Origin: Verrucomicrobiota bacterium
GTDB lineage: Bacteria; Verrucomicrobiota; Verrucomicrobiia; Opitutales; Opitutaceae
Reading direction: 5' to 3'
DNA: 51,443 nt
Assembly (NCBI GenBank): GCA_023432225.1
Contig: JAEYUW010000015.1
Span: forward strand, 1 to 51,443
The notes beneath the pieces were generated by a model that did no database searches, was not told where the DNA came from, and saw nothing but the letters and a program-made list of their open reading frames with translations. The translations under genes and the position numbers were made by a program. Every line of letters starts with the position of its first letter. The stretch's first letter is position 1. Shown one piece after another: positions 43,501 to 51,443 of this stretch.

Positions 43501-44186
43501 TTCTTGGCGACGTAGTTGAAATCGCCCGAGGTGCGGAACGAGCCGTAGCGGCCGATGCGGTTCTCGATCTTGTTCTGATTCTTGAACGTCGCCGTATTGA
43601 TGCTCGTATTGATGATACCCGCCGGGCTGCCGACGCCGAAGAGGATCGAGTTCGGGCCGCGCTGGAGGTCGACGCGGTCGACGATGTAGCCGTCCCACGG
43701 AATCTCCGTCAGGAAGTAATCGCGGGTGTTGTCGGCCGCATCAAGGCCGCGGACGCGGGTGTTGTTGCTCGGACGGAGAAGATTGCCGACTTCGTTGTAG
43801 GTCGAGGCGCCACCGGCGGCGGAGAAGTTGCCGCGAACGCCGGCGACTTCGGTGTTGGTCGTGTAGACGAGCAGGTCCTGTTGGTTCTTCGAACCGGTGT
43901 CCTGCAGGAATTGCGACGTGACCACGCTGATGGCCGAGGCGACGTCCTTCAATTCCGTGCGCACGCGGGTGCCCGCGAGGGTGCTGTTGGCGGTGTAGCC
44001 AACGTCTTCGTCAGCGGTGACGACGAAGGGCGACAGCACGAGGGTTTCTTCTTTATTTGCGTCGCTCGAAGCGGGCGGCGCGGCGGGCGGAGTGCTCTGC
44101 GCAGTGGCAGTGTGCACCGCCGCGATAGTCAGCGCGGACGTGAGCCAAAGCGCACGCAGCCGCAATTGATGGCGGGTCATGATCAT
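40578..44186 (-). CDS. TonB-dependent outer-membrane receptor
   Basis: Outer-membrane active-transport receptor, 1202 residues. A signal peptide (1-29, ending ATA-QS) is followed by a Pro/Ala/Ser linker and the segment EETLVLSPFVVTADEDVGYTA..., then the plug domain (about 60-190: RVRTELKDVASAISVVTSQFLQDTG, GVRG) and a 22-strand barrel ending in the aromatic VTNTFTF. The N-terminal LSPFVV-type motif is typical of the expanded receptor families in Opitutaceae. No SusD partner is nearby. Neighbours (GH5-like, GH2 mannosidase, GPH symporters, XylR-like regulator) suggest oligosaccharide uptake. A promoter with operator precedes it and a terminator follows. Confidence 0.93.
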   Translation of the reverse strand: MIMTRHQLRLRALWLTSALTIAAVHTATAQSTPPAAPPASSDANKEETLVLSPFVVTADEDVGYTANSTLAGTRVRTELKDVASAISVVTSQFLQDTGSKNQQDLLVYTTNTEVAGVRGNFSAAGGASTYNEVGNLLRPSNNTRVRGLDAADNTRDYFLTEIPWDGYIVDRVDLQRGPNSILFGVGSPAGIINTSINTATFKNQNKIENRIGRYGSFRTSGDFNYVAKKNELAFRVALLDDETKYQQKPAYNHDKRLFAAMRYEPKLFGEGAHTTIRANFENGNVNANRPRSLPPIDGITPWFKSGTTNGVANPNKLTLNPLVTWDQWANNYGGAANTMYPWFREGSFGRMGNPNLSSFYDGTGLLYSMTPKANGTPIGAGSKTTPIAGIEFAKLWAITTYNNFARVAIPGGKYYSNVSLSDPSIYDFYNNLIDGNNKREWQDWNAANLSVAQTFLNDRVGFEFVYDRQEYNDGQLAFLNGDQYIIGVDINTHRMDGTANPNVGRPYVGNSGQYGNTENYIERDNKRLTAFADINTEDYFGKSWASKLLGRHVFTGLWSKESKETDQRSFARWASDPAFNTSQGLNASITTGERQYDWISYLGPSLLSRSTASGAGLSPVNTVIDPNGNLAIRFFDPHWNSNVDPSAPGTYIDYDGSGNPIVTTGTQGDLPSNYVGWRNGTYRVLNYDNPGDRALLYSDTQFQKFDIESKAFIWQGYLWDGNIVPTFGWRRDEVSTDNRSGVKLANNVSSTDYSKATANLRDVAGETKSWGVVVHTPRGIRTKMPLGSSISLFANRSENFKADAPRGDIFGNAIANPEAETKDYGIVLSTLDDRLTFKVTKYETKMKNATLQADSAGFSGNLYYAWALPYWGATHALAALDGIADPQLRQGNWGWPWNGIATDASGNPDPARIQAIVNDFFKNFPLSQGFADEYGLGLNVAAMRAATTNAQRYAAVPAYGVDGQGAINLGLQPAYAGRLKSFGGGPVASVDTTSKGLEFEITAQPTKNWSVAVNFSKTEATRDAISPTIQTWIDTYTKFLAGDAGLIRIWGGDTARKVWADTILAPYAVLQAQIGSQVPEVAPWRFNTVTNYNFREGVLKDVNVGLAYRWEDKRVLGYAYDQTKDVLDIQKPFYGPTDDHFDFWVGYQRKLSDKVGWRIQVNVRNAFEKTHLVPVNIQPDGTTALSRIQEGMIWQVTNTFTF

Positions 44187-44279
44187 CGGGGTTTGAGGGG
44201 TGTAGGAGTTGGGGGAGGCGCACGTGTTGGGCCGTGCGGCTGAGCCGCTCCCGAGAATGGGAATGCGCGCAGCATCGCG

Positions 44280-44328
44280 ACTATACCTTCGTCGACCCTT
44301 CCGGTGAATGAGTTCACTTACACCGGAA
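44280..44328 (-). promoter_or_regulatory. Promoter and operator palindrome upstream of the TonB receptor
   Basis: On the minus strand TTCACC (44308-44303), a 17-bp spacer and TATAGT (44285-44280) form a promoter about 95 bp before the start. The perfect inverted repeat TTCCGGTG (44299-44306) / CACCGGAA (44321-44328), with partial inner symmetry, covers the -35 element. The adjacent XylR-like protein is the obvious candidate ligand. Confidence 0.7.
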
Positions 44329-44394
44329 TTAAGTCTTATTGCCGTCCTGATTTAACGCTATTCTCGCTCTAGAGGGGGTTCTTCGACCCGCGGG

Positions 44395-45558
44395 TCATTG
44401 AATTCTCTTTGCTTCGGTTTTCCGCCGGAATTCGCCGGGGGAGTCCCCCGTCAGGCGCTTGAAAACCACGCACATATACTCGACGTGCTCAAAGCCAGCG
44501 AGTTCCGCGATGCGCTTCAGGGGAAAGTCGGTTTCCATCAGGAGCTGGCGGATCTTTTGCACCTGCACGCGCCGGATTTCCGCCTGCGGGGAGCGGCCGA
44601 GATGGCGGCGGAACTTTTTCTCCAGCTGGCTGCGGGAAGCGTGAGCGTGCTTCACCACGTCATCGACGGTGAGGCCCTGCGTGGCGCGTTCGCGGATAAT
44701 GCTGAGGGCGGCGGCGACATTCCGGTCATCGATCGCGAGCACATCGCTGGAGGGCCGGGTGACGACGCCGATCGGCTCGATGCGTTCGTCGAGATCGGTG
44801 ATGCGCTCGCCGGCGAGCATCGAGGCGAGAACCTCGGCAGCGCGGTAGCCGGATTGAAAGGCATTCGGCGCCACGCTGCTGAGCGGAGGGTAGGCGACTT
44901 CGCAGCGGATGGGGTCGTTGTTGGCGCCGATGACGGCGAGCTCCTCGGGCACGAGCATGCCGTGGGCGTGCGCGGCGGTGAGGATTTGCTGAGCGCGCAG
45001 GTCGAAGCACGCCATGACGCCGCAGGGTTTCGGCAGACGTCTCAACCAATCGGACAGGCCGGAAATCTGGTCGATGTCCCACGCGGGGGTGACGTCGCCG
45101 GGATAGTTGACGTCGTGCAGGTGGCATTCGCGGCCGGCGAGTTGCAGCGCCTCGACAAAGCCGTCGCGGCGCTCGCAGGACCAGCCGTCGTTGGAAAAGC
45201 CGGTGAAGCCGAAATGCTGGAAGCCGCGCTCGAGAAAGTGCTCCGCGGCGAGGTGACCGATCGCGACGTTGTCGGGGCGGATCTTTGGCACGCCGGGGAA
45301 GCGCGGGATGTCGTTCAGGTCGACGAGCGGGATGCGCTGCTTGCGGCAGGTTTCAACGAGGCCGGGCGTCGTGTGCCGGCTGATGACGCCGTCCCACTGT
45401 TTGCTCTCGAGCCAGCGCGGATCGATCTCGGCGCGCGCTTGGTCATCGTGGAAGGCGGTCCAGATCTGGTGCGTGCGCTCATAATGCACGACGCCCCGGA
45501 GCATGGCCATGCTCTCCTCGAAGCGGGTCAGGAAAACGAGCAGCACTTGCGGGCGCAC
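44395..45558 (-). CDS. XylR-like regulator (LacI sensor fused to AraC DNA-binding domain)
   Basis: Sugar-responsive transcription regulator, 387 residues from a GTG start. The N-terminal two-thirds (about 5-270) is a periplasmic-binding-protein-like LacI sensor domain with VLLVFLTRFEESMAMLRGVV and PRFPGVPKIRPDNVAIGHLAAEHFLERGF. The last 100 residues are an AraC domain with helix-turn-helix motifs LTVDDVVKHAHASRSQLEKKF and IAELAGFEHVEYMCVVFKRL. This architecture is that of E. coli XylR, common in verrucomicrobia next to TonB receptors and glycosidases. It is the likely controller of the surrounding locus, with a candidate site in the promoter of the TonB gene. Confidence 0.92.
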   Translation of the reverse strand: MRPQVLLVFLTRFEESMAMLRGVVHYERTHQIWTAFHDDQARAEIDPRWLESKQWDGVISRHTTPGLVETCRKQRIPLVDLNDIPRFPGVPKIRPDNVAIGHLAAEHFLERGFQHFGFTGFSNDGWSCERRDGFVEALQLAGRECHLHDVNYPGDVTPAWDIDQISGLSDWLRRLPKPCGVMACFDLRAQQILTAAHAHGMLVPEELAVIGANNDPIRCEVAYPPLSSVAPNAFQSGYRAAEVLASMLAGERITDLDERIEPIGVVTRPSSDVLAIDDRNVAAALSIIRERATQGLTVDDVVKHAHASRSQLEKKFRRHLGRSPQAEIRRVQVQKIRQLLMETDFPLKRIAELAGFEHVEYMCVVFKRLTGDSPGEFRRKTEAKRIQ

Positions 45559-45696
45559 GGGCGAACGGTGGAAATCGCCGCCGCTGGTGGCAAGCGCGCA
45601 GGCGCCTGCGGGGCAATCGGTGCAGCGGCATTTCGATAAACTGCGCGACGCGCGCCGCCGGGGCGGCCGTCGTGCGCGCCGCGTGCCGCGCGGCGA

Positions 45697-47121
45697 TCAG
45701 GTGGCGGCGGGTTCGCGCTGGGCGCGGCGGGCGGTGAGATCGTTGTTGATCGCGGCCATGCGGGCTTCGTTCAGCGGATAGAACAGGAAGATCGCGATCG
45801 AAAGCACGCCGAGCACGGCGGGATAAATGCTCATGAGGCGGACGAGGCTTTCTTTCACCGTGTCGGTCGGAAGGACGTTGGCTTGGAAGCCGACGAACTG
45901 AAGCAACTGAAACGCGAGGTAGGCCGCCAGCGCCCAGCCGAATTTCTGGCTCATGGTCGAGGCGGAGAACACCAGCGCCGTCGTGCGGCGGCCGCTCTGC
46001 CATTCGCCGTAGTCGGCGGTGTCGGCATACATCGCCCACATCAACACGGGCAGGGGCGCGCCGAAAAAGCTGCCGACGATCTCGAGCACGAAGATCGCGC
46101 CGAGTTGGCCGGGCTGGAGAAACAGGTAGGCGGCCGTGGTGAGGATTTGCAGCGTGAAGAGCGTGATGAAGAGGCCCTTTTTCGGAAAGCGCCCGACAAT
46201 GAAAGTGACGAGCAGCACGCCGGCGACTGACGCGGCTTGGCCGAGCGTGTTGAAGGCCGACAGCAACCCGTCGAGCGCGAACGGCCGGCCGAGGAAGGTC
46301 AGCGGCGTGTCGGGCGCGCCGTTGTAGAGGTAGTATTTGAAGTAGTGCGCGGAGACGGAGCTGCGCAGCGCGACGAACAAAATCCACGTGAGCGTCGTGC
46401 AGAGCAGGAGCACCCAGGCGCGGTTCGCGAGGAGGAACTTGATGTCGCGCGCGACGGAGGTGTTTTCTTCGGGCGCGGGTTTGATGCGCTCCTTCGTGCC
46501 GAAGACGGTGATGAGGAAGAAACCGATCGCGACCACGCCGACGATCGCGAAGGCGAGCTGCCAGCCGAGCTGCGGATTCTTGTCGCCGCCGAGCGCCGAG
46601 ACCATCGGGAGCAGCGTCGCGGAGATGACCATGCCGGCGGAGAACGCGAAGATGAACTTGATCGAGGATAGGCGTGTGCGCTCGACGGCGTCGTTTGTCA
46701 TCACGCCCATCAGCGCCGTGTAGGGGATGTTCACCGTTGTGTAGAGCATCATCAGGCCGTTGTAGGTGAGGTAGGCCCAGATGAGTCTGCCGGTCATGCC
46801 GAGGCTGGGCGTCGTGAACGTGAGCACGCCGAAGATCGCGAAGGGCACGCAGCCGAACAGGATGAACGGGCGGAATTTTCCCCAACGCGTCTCTGTGCGG
46901 TCGGCGAACATGCCGATGATGGGGTCGTTCACGCCGTCCCAGATGCGGCTCACGAGCAGCATCGTGCCCAACGCTCCTGCCGTGATGCCGAACACCTCCG
47001 TGTAGAAGAACGGCAGGTATTTCATGAACGTCTGCCAATACAGCACCGACGCGAAGTCGCCGCAGCCGAAGGCGAGCATTTCGCGCAGCGGGAGTTTCTT
47101 GAAACCAGGAGAGGAAGACAT
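45697..47121 (-). CDS. GPH-family sugar:cation symporter
   Basis: Twelve-helix transporter of the glycoside-pentoside-hexuronide family (MelB-like), 474 residues. N-terminal MLAFGCGDFASVLYWQTFMKYLPFFYTE and LVSRIWDGVNDPIIGMFADRTETRWGKFRPFIL carry the family signature (D-x-x-N-D-P near helix 2 and the R-x-G-K-x-R-P loop). It would import mono- or disaccharides with H+ or Na+. It lies 30 bp after the other GPH gene (47152-48729), suggesting co-transcription with it. A possible product range is mannosides or mannobiose, judged only by neighbours. Confidence 0.9.
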   Translation of the reverse strand: MSSSPGFKKLPLREMLAFGCGDFASVLYWQTFMKYLPFFYTEVFGITAGALGTMLLVSRIWDGVNDPIIGMFADRTETRWGKFRPFILFGCVPFAIFGVLTFTTPSLGMTGRLIWAYLTYNGLMMLYTTVNIPYTALMGVMTNDAVERTRLSSIKFIFAFSAGMVISATLLPMVSALGGDKNPQLGWQLAFAIVGVVAIGFFLITVFGTKERIKPAPEENTSVARDIKFLLANRAWVLLLCTTLTWILFVALRSSVSAHYFKYYLYNGAPDTPLTFLGRPFALDGLLSAFNTLGQAASVAGVLLVTFIVGRFPKKGLFITLFTLQILTTAAYLFLQPGQLGAIFVLEIVGSFFGAPLPVLMWAMYADTADYGEWQSGRRTTALVFSASTMSQKFGWALAAYLAFQLLQFVGFQANVLPTDTVKESLVRLMSIYPAVLGVLSIAIFLFYPLNEARMAAINNDLTARRAQREPAAT

Positions 47122-47151
47122 GGGGAAAGGCGGCGCGGGCGCGGACGAAGA

Positions 47152-48729
47152 TCAGACTTTGCCGCGGCGCGCCTCGAGGGTCGTGCGCACTTCGGCCATT
47201 TTTTCCTGCGTGAGGCCGAGCCGCGCGAGGAGGATGAACGCGAGCACGAGGCCGGCGATCGGCACGGCGGCAAGCAGGAAGCGGATCGTGAAGATCGCGT
47301 CGGGATTCTGGTTGCCGCCGAGCGCGGCATCGAAGCCGGTCTGCGCGAGCACTTCGCTCGTGAGCCAGCCGGCGATGGCCATGCCGAATTTCATGATCCA
47401 CGAACCGCACGCGGAGAACGCGCCTTCGCGACGCTTGCCGGATTCCATCTCGTCGTAGTCCATCACGTCCGCGCTGATGGAGGAGTAGATCATCCAGAAG
47501 CCCGCGCTCGTGAACGCGATCAAGCCCGACGCGAACACCTGCAGCCAGCGGACGTCAGGATTGTAGAGCCACCAAGTGCCGACGAATACCGCCATGGCCG
47601 AGAGCTGCACGGCCATCATGCCGCGCTTCTTGCCGAGGCGTCGCGCGAGATACGCGTAGACCGGAATGCCGAGGAAGCCGAAGAACATGCCCGAGATTCC
47701 CATCCAGAAATTCCAAGTGCCGGCCGCGGCGAGGTCGCCTTTGCAGACATAGTAAACCGTCGCGTAGTAGCCGAACGTGCCGACGAGATTCGTGCCCGCG
47801 CCGTAGGCGAGCGCCATCGAGAGGTTCGCGCGGAACGGCCGGCATTTCAGCGCGAGGATGATGGTTTCGAGAATGGAAACCTTCTCCTGTTTGCGGCCGA
47901 CGACGAGTTTTTCGTAGTAGCGTTCGCGCAGCAGGAAGAACATCACGATGCCGGCGATGATCATCACCGAACCGAGCATCACCGTGTAGACCTGCGCACC
48001 GAGCAGAATGTTGGTCTTGGCGCCGGGCGCCGGCGGCTCCCAGCCGAAGAGCGTCTGCGCGAGTTTGCCGATGCGCGGAAAATCGAGGGAGAAAATTCCG
48101 CCAAAGAGATTCGCGAACCACGAACCGGTTTGCTGCGCGAGCGCGCCGAGCCGCGCCGGCACATCGCTCCACGTGGCGGAAACCCACACGCCGGCGGTCG
48201 TGAACGCCGCGGCGGCGAACATCGCGACCTCGGGCACCTTCTGACACACGCTGCGGAATGCCGCGAGCGAAGTGCGCTCGTGATAGTCGGGCGTGAGCTC
48301 CGCGCCGATGCTGAGGAACGGCATGTAGAAGCAGCTCATGATCGGCACGAACAAGCCGAGCGTCGCGACCATGAACCAGAAATACGTCACCTCGTTCCAA
48401 CCGGGTTGTGCGGCGAAGAGCACCGGCAGCGCGAGGCCGGACATCACGGAGCCGACGAGGATGAACGGCCGGCGGCGGCCGTAACGCGTGCGGGTGTTGT
48501 CCGACCACCATCCGAACACCGAATCCCAGAACGCCTCGAAAAACAGCTTCACCAGCAGTGCACGGCCGATCCACGCGGGCGAGACGCCGAGGTAGATGTT
48601 GAACACCTGATAAGCCATGCCGACGTAGAGCCAGTGGCCCCACATGTCATGGACGGAGCCGAGCCCCATGCCGAATTTCTGAGAGAGCGGCACCTTGTCG
48701 GAGAGCTCGTCGGTTTGGTTCTGACTCAT
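47152..48729 (-). CDS. GPH-family sugar:cation symporter, second copy
   Basis: MFS transporter of the GPH family, 525 residues from the ATG at 48729 (MSQNQTDELSDKVPLSQKFG). The motif LVKLFFEAFWDSVFGWWSDNTRTRYGRRRPFILVG matches the D-x-x-x-G-x-x-x-D and R-x-G-R-R-R-P region of the family. A large extra loop (about 190-255, between helices 6 and 7) makes it longer than its neighbour, and the two are clearly diverged. It sits between the GPH gene 45697-47121 and the GH2 gene. A REP-like pair lies immediately upstream of its start. Confidence 0.88.
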   Translation of the reverse strand: MSQNQTDELSDKVPLSQKFGMGLGSVHDMWGHWLYVGMAYQVFNIYLGVSPAWIGRALLVKLFFEAFWDSVFGWWSDNTRTRYGRRRPFILVGSVMSGLALPVLFAAQPGWNEVTYFWFMVATLGLFVPIMSCFYMPFLSIGAELTPDYHERTSLAAFRSVCQKVPEVAMFAAAAFTTAGVWVSATWSDVPARLGALAQQTGSWFANLFGGIFSLDFPRIGKLAQTLFGWEPPAPGAKTNILLGAQVYTVMLGSVMIIAGIVMFFLLRERYYEKLVVGRKQEKVSILETIILALKCRPFRANLSMALAYGAGTNLVGTFGYYATVYYVCKGDLAAAGTWNFWMGISGMFFGFLGIPVYAYLARRLGKKRGMMAVQLSAMAVFVGTWWLYNPDVRWLQVFASGLIAFTSAGFWMIYSSISADVMDYDEMESGKRREGAFSACGSWIMKFGMAIAGWLTSEVLAQTGFDAALGGNQNPDAIFTIRFLLAAVPIAGLVLAFILLARLGLTQEKMAEVRTTLEARRGKV

Positions 48730-48731
48730 GG

Positions 48732-48800
48732 GGCGGGGCGGGTAGCGCCGGCTTCCAGCCGGCAAAAGAGGCGCGATGGCCGGCTGGAAGCCGGCGCTAC
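48732..48800. repeat. REP-like inverted pair, family E
   Basis: GTAGCGCCGGCTTCCAGCC begins the left unit (48732-48753) and the right unit (48779-48800) is its perfect 22-bp complement ending CCGGCGCTAC. GTAG is at both outer ends. It lies between the GH2 and GPH genes, 3 bp upstream of the GPH start codon. Confidence 0.88.
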
Positions 48801-48853
48801 GGGAGACCAGTGGCGTCGCGGATCGAAAACAGAGGCGAACATGGCGGCGCCAC

Positions 48854-51349
48854 TCAATACGTGTCCGCGAGCGAGCGCCATTGGAGCGCGTCGCGCAGGC
48901 GGCTGAGCGTGATCGGGCGGGCGAAGTCGAGCGTCACCGTCTTGGTCTCGTTCGGATACAACTCGAAGTAGTTGTCGCTGGCGCGATGGGCGAGGCCGGG
49001 CAGTTCGAAGGCGAAACGATGCTGGAACACCGGTGACGTGAACGACACGCGCGCCTGTTTGGGGTGCACGAGTTCGGTTTGCACCTTGGTTTTGCCCTTC
49101 GGCAGATCGAGGAAGCGCGGTGACGTGAGAAAAACGGTGTCCTGGCTGACGAGCGTGCCCTCCACGTCGAGCGCGACGCGGAGGAACAGTTGATCGCGGC
49201 CGTGTTTGGCGATCGGTTCGGCGAGGTTGAGCGTTTGTTGCAGCACGCTCTCGCCGTAGCGGAGCGTGACGTTTTTGCTGCCGCGCTGCACGACGGTGCC
49301 GTCGAGCTTGAACAAATCCCAGCGCAGCGTGCCGCGCGCCGAGTGGGGCGCGTCGTAGACGGTGTAGAGATGCGCCTCGCGCACCGTGGAACGGCGGTAA
49401 TTGCCGATGCCGGCGATCTCGTCGCCCGGTAGTTGCGCGCTGACGAGCGCCGGAGCGAAAAACCGGCGCGCCACGAAATGCAGCGCGCGCCAGCGGCCGG
49501 TGAACTCGATCGAGCTCCACGAGGCGACGGGCCAGCAGTCGTTCAGCTGCCAGTAGAGTGCGCCCTGGCAATGCGGCATCAGGCGGCGGTAGTGCTCGAC
49601 GCCGGTCTGCATGCAGTAGGCTTGGTTCAGCTGCGAGAGATAGATCAGGTCTTCCTGCGTGCGCGGGAAGCGATAGCGCCGCGACACGTAGTCGAGGATC
49701 ACCTGATTGCCGCCGCGGTTCTTCTGGTGGTTCTCCATCGCGGCGCCGAAGACGTTACGGTCATCGGGCGGACAGAACGTCGCCTGCGTCTCCGGCGAGC
49801 AATAACTCTGCATGCCGAACTCGGAGACGAAGCGGAAGCGCCACTTCTCGTAATCCTTCACCGGATTCCGCGCGTGCCACACGTCCCAATAGTGCGTGTC
49901 GCCGTGCTTCTCGCCGTCGGCGTGACGATAGCCGCCGTCGGGGCGGTGCGGCGACGAGGGCCAGTAGGCGGTGATGCCGTCGTTTCGCGCGACCACGGCG
50001 GCGAGAGTTTTCTCAAAAAGGGCGGTGTAAGCCGCGCGGTTGGCGACCAGAGAGAGGAGCGGCGGGTTGCCTTGCGCAGGGTCTTTGTTGAGCGCTTCGA
50101 TCTCGTTGTTGCCGCACCAGAGCGCGAGGCAGGCGCGGTGGCGGAGGCGCCGGATCTGCTGTTCGGCCTCGAGCTGCACGCTGCGCACGAAGGCGCGATC
50201 GCCCGGATAAATGGCGCAGGCGAACATGAAATCCTGCCAGATGAGCAGGCCGAGTTCGTCGCACAAATCGTAGAAATCCTCGCTCTCGTAGATGCCGCCG
50301 CCCCAGACGCGGATCATGTTCATGTGCGCTTCGACGGCGCTGCGCAGGTCGCGCTCGTAGTCGCCGCGCTTGAGCGTGGTGACGAAGGCGTGCGCGGGAA
50401 TCCAGTTCGCGCCTTTGGCGAAAATCACGCGGCCGTTGACCTTGAACTGGAAGGTCTCGCCGGCGGCGTCGGTGTGACGATCGAGCTCGATCGTGCGCAA
50501 GCCGATGCGGTGGACGCGGGTGCCGATCGGCGTGCCGTCGCCGCGGCGCACTTCGATCGCGAGCGTGTAGAGCGGTTGCGCGCCGTGGCCGTTGGGCCAC
50601 CAGAGCTGCGGGTGATCGACGGCGATCTCGGTGCCGACGCCTTCGGCGACGACAATGCCGCCGAGCTTGAGGCGGTAATGGCAGGTCGCGCTGCGGTCGG
50701 CGCGGACGAGTTCGGGCGTGAGGTGGAGCGTGACGCTGCCATCCGCCGCGTGTTCCTGCGCGAGGCGCACGCCGAGCAGTCGGTTCTTCGTCCAGCCTTC
50801 GAGGCGGATATCGCGCCAGATGCCGGCGGTGACGAAACGCGGACCCCAGTCCCAGCCGAACTGGCATTGTTCCTTGCGGATGACCTGGCTGCGGCCGACG
50901 GGATCGTTGAACTCCTTTGGTGCGTGGTCGCGGCGATGTGTGCGGATGTAGCGCAGCGCGCTATCGAAGCGGATCGTGAGCTCGTTCGTGCCGGCGCGGA
51001 GCAGTTTCTTCACGTCCCAGCGGTGGGCGACGAACATGTTGTCCGTCGTGGCGATCTTGCGGCCGTTGAGCGTGACGGTGGCGACGGTGTCGAGGCCGTC
51101 GGCCGCGAGTTCGACGATTTCCTCCGCGAGAAGGCCGGCGGGCACGTCAATCTTCGCGGTGTATTCCCAGTCGTGTTCCTCGATCCATTGCAGATCGAGT
51201 TCGTTGGTGCCCCAGAACGGATCCGGAATCGCGTCGTGTCGGCGCAGGTCGGTGTGCACGCAGCCCGGCACGACGGCCTCGCGCCACGGTCCACCGCCCG
51301 TTGCATCACGGAAGCGCCAGGGTGCGGAGTGGAGCGGGAGGTGTTGCAT
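48854..51349 (-). CDS. Glycoside hydrolase family 2, beta-mannosidase type
   Basis: Exo-acting beta-mannosidase, 831 residues from the ATG at 51349 (MQHLPLHSAPWRF). The order is the GH2 one: a sugar-binding jelly-roll domain (about 1-180), an Ig-like domain (180-290), a (beta/alpha)8 catalytic barrel (about 290-610) and C-terminal Ig-like domains. The acid/base Glu416 lies in CGNNEIE and the nucleophile Glu510 in FVSEFGMQSY; the WND and W-x-D-W segments of mannosidases (FWGTNELDLQWIEEHDWEYTA early) are visible. No signal peptide, so cytoplasmic cleavage of imported mannosides is likely. The frame upstream of 51349 runs over a repeat and is not used. Confidence 0.92.
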   Translation of the reverse strand: MQHLPLHSAPWRFRDATGGGPWREAVVPGCVHTDLRRHDAIPDPFWGTNELDLQWIEEHDWEYTAKIDVPAGLLAEEIVELAADGLDTVATVTLNGRKIATTDNMFVAHRWDVKKLLRAGTNELTIRFDSALRYIRTHRRDHAPKEFNDPVGRSQVIRKEQCQFGWDWGPRFVTAGIWRDIRLEGWTKNRLLGVRLAQEHAADGSVTLHLTPELVRADRSATCHYRLKLGGIVVAEGVGTEIAVDHPQLWWPNGHGAQPLYTLAIEVRRGDGTPIGTRVHRIGLRTIELDRHTDAAGETFQFKVNGRVIFAKGANWIPAHAFVTTLKRGDYERDLRSAVEAHMNMIRVWGGGIYESEDFYDLCDELGLLIWQDFMFACAIYPGDRAFVRSVQLEAEQQIRRLRHRACLALWCGNNEIEALNKDPAQGNPPLLSLVANRAAYTALFEKTLAAVVARNDGITAYWPSSPHRPDGGYRHADGEKHGDTHYWDVWHARNPVKDYEKWRFRFVSEFGMQSYCSPETQATFCPPDDRNVFGAAMENHQKNRGGNQVILDYVSRRYRFPRTQEDLIYLSQLNQAYCMQTGVEHYRRLMPHCQGALYWQLNDCWPVASWSSIEFTGRWRALHFVARRFFAPALVSAQLPGDEIAGIGNYRRSTVREAHLYTVYDAPHSARGTLRWDLFKLDGTVVQRGSKNVTLRYGESVLQQTLNLAEPIAKHGRDQLFLRVALDVEGTLVSQDTVFLTSPRFLDLPKGKTKVQTELVHPKQARVSFTSPVFQHRFAFELPGLAHRASDNYFELYPNETKTVTLDFARPITLSRLRDALQWRSLADTY

Positions 51350-51359
51350 GGGCGGAGAG

Positions 51360-51383
51360 GTAGGGCCGGTTTTCAACCGGCCC
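51360..51383. repeat. Single REP-like unit, family D
   Basis: GTAG (51360-51363) is followed by a hairpin with perfect arms GGCCGGTT and AACCGGCC around a TTC loop. It lies 10 bp upstream of the GH2 start. Its inverted partner, if any, lies beyond the window end. Confidence 0.75.
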
Positions 51384-51443
51384 GGAGTGAGCGGCGTTCG
51401 GCGATGGTGTGTGCGCGTGGGGCTTCGTGGGCCGGTCGGAGAC

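Noticed and set aside
40674..44243. Plus-strand open frame of 1189 codons opposite the TonB receptor
   Set aside because: Shadow of the receptor gene; composition Val/Gly/Ala/Asp-rich with no recognisable fold, and the receptor has full signal peptide, plug and barrel signatures.

Overview
The window is a GC-rich chromosomal segment that most likely comes from a verrucomicrobium of the Opitutaceae type. The inference rests on gene content: a large TonB-dependent receptor whose N-terminus matches the type seen in Opitutaceae, a XylR-like LacI/AraC hybrid regulator, a PocR-AraC regulator, a SWIB-domain protein, a fused CcoNO oxidase subunit and several glycoside hydrolases. There are no rRNA or tRNA genes, no CRISPR array, no phage and no transposase.

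Left part (1-12.7 kb): two small heat-shock proteins with a strong terminator; a TerC-family protein divergent from an MscS channel; MgtE; then a six-gene minus-strand operon (TetR, HlyD-type lipoprotein, two separate ABC ATPases with a possible 22-residue microprotein between them, two ABC-2 permeases) that matches the E. coli cecR-ybhGFSR layout. Next come a glycine-rich RRM protein, a GNAT acetyltransferase and a SWIB protein.

Middle (12.7-28.9 kb): a PAS histidine kinase with a degenerate receiver; two EamA permeases and a secreted alpha/beta hydrolase; a heterodimeric ABC exporter with one degenerate ATP site; a GH97 glycosidase; a CNNM/CorC protein; a DctA-like symporter; a BamE-like small protein; a PocR-AraC regulator; and an unrecognised His/Cys-rich protein.

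Respiratory block (29.0-37.3 kb, plus strand): CcoS-like, CcoNO fusion, CcoQ, mono-haem CcoP, CcoG, a FixH-like membrane peptide, a TauE/SafE-like protein and the CcoI copper ATPase. This looks like a complete structural and assembly set for a cbb3 oxidase.

Right part (37.4-51.4 kb, all minus strand): SGNH hydrolase, secreted GH5-like glycosidase, 1202-residue TonB receptor, XylR-like regulator, two GPH sugar symporters and a GH2 beta-mannosidase. This reads as a locus for beta-mannoside or mannan use.

The most unusual layer is a dense set of short palindromic repeats of the GTAG/REP type: at least nine loci and seven sequence families in 51 kb, mostly as inverted pairs. At two convergent gene pairs the GTAG ends of the repeats form the TAG stop codons of both flanking genes. 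Two elements, possibly three, lie in frame inside coding sequences (the ABC exporter subunit and CcoI). No REP-associated transposase is present here, so the driving enzyme would have to lie elsewhere in the genome. Operator-like palindromes were also found at the promoters of the TetR operon and the TonB receptor, and upstream of the PocR-AraC gene.
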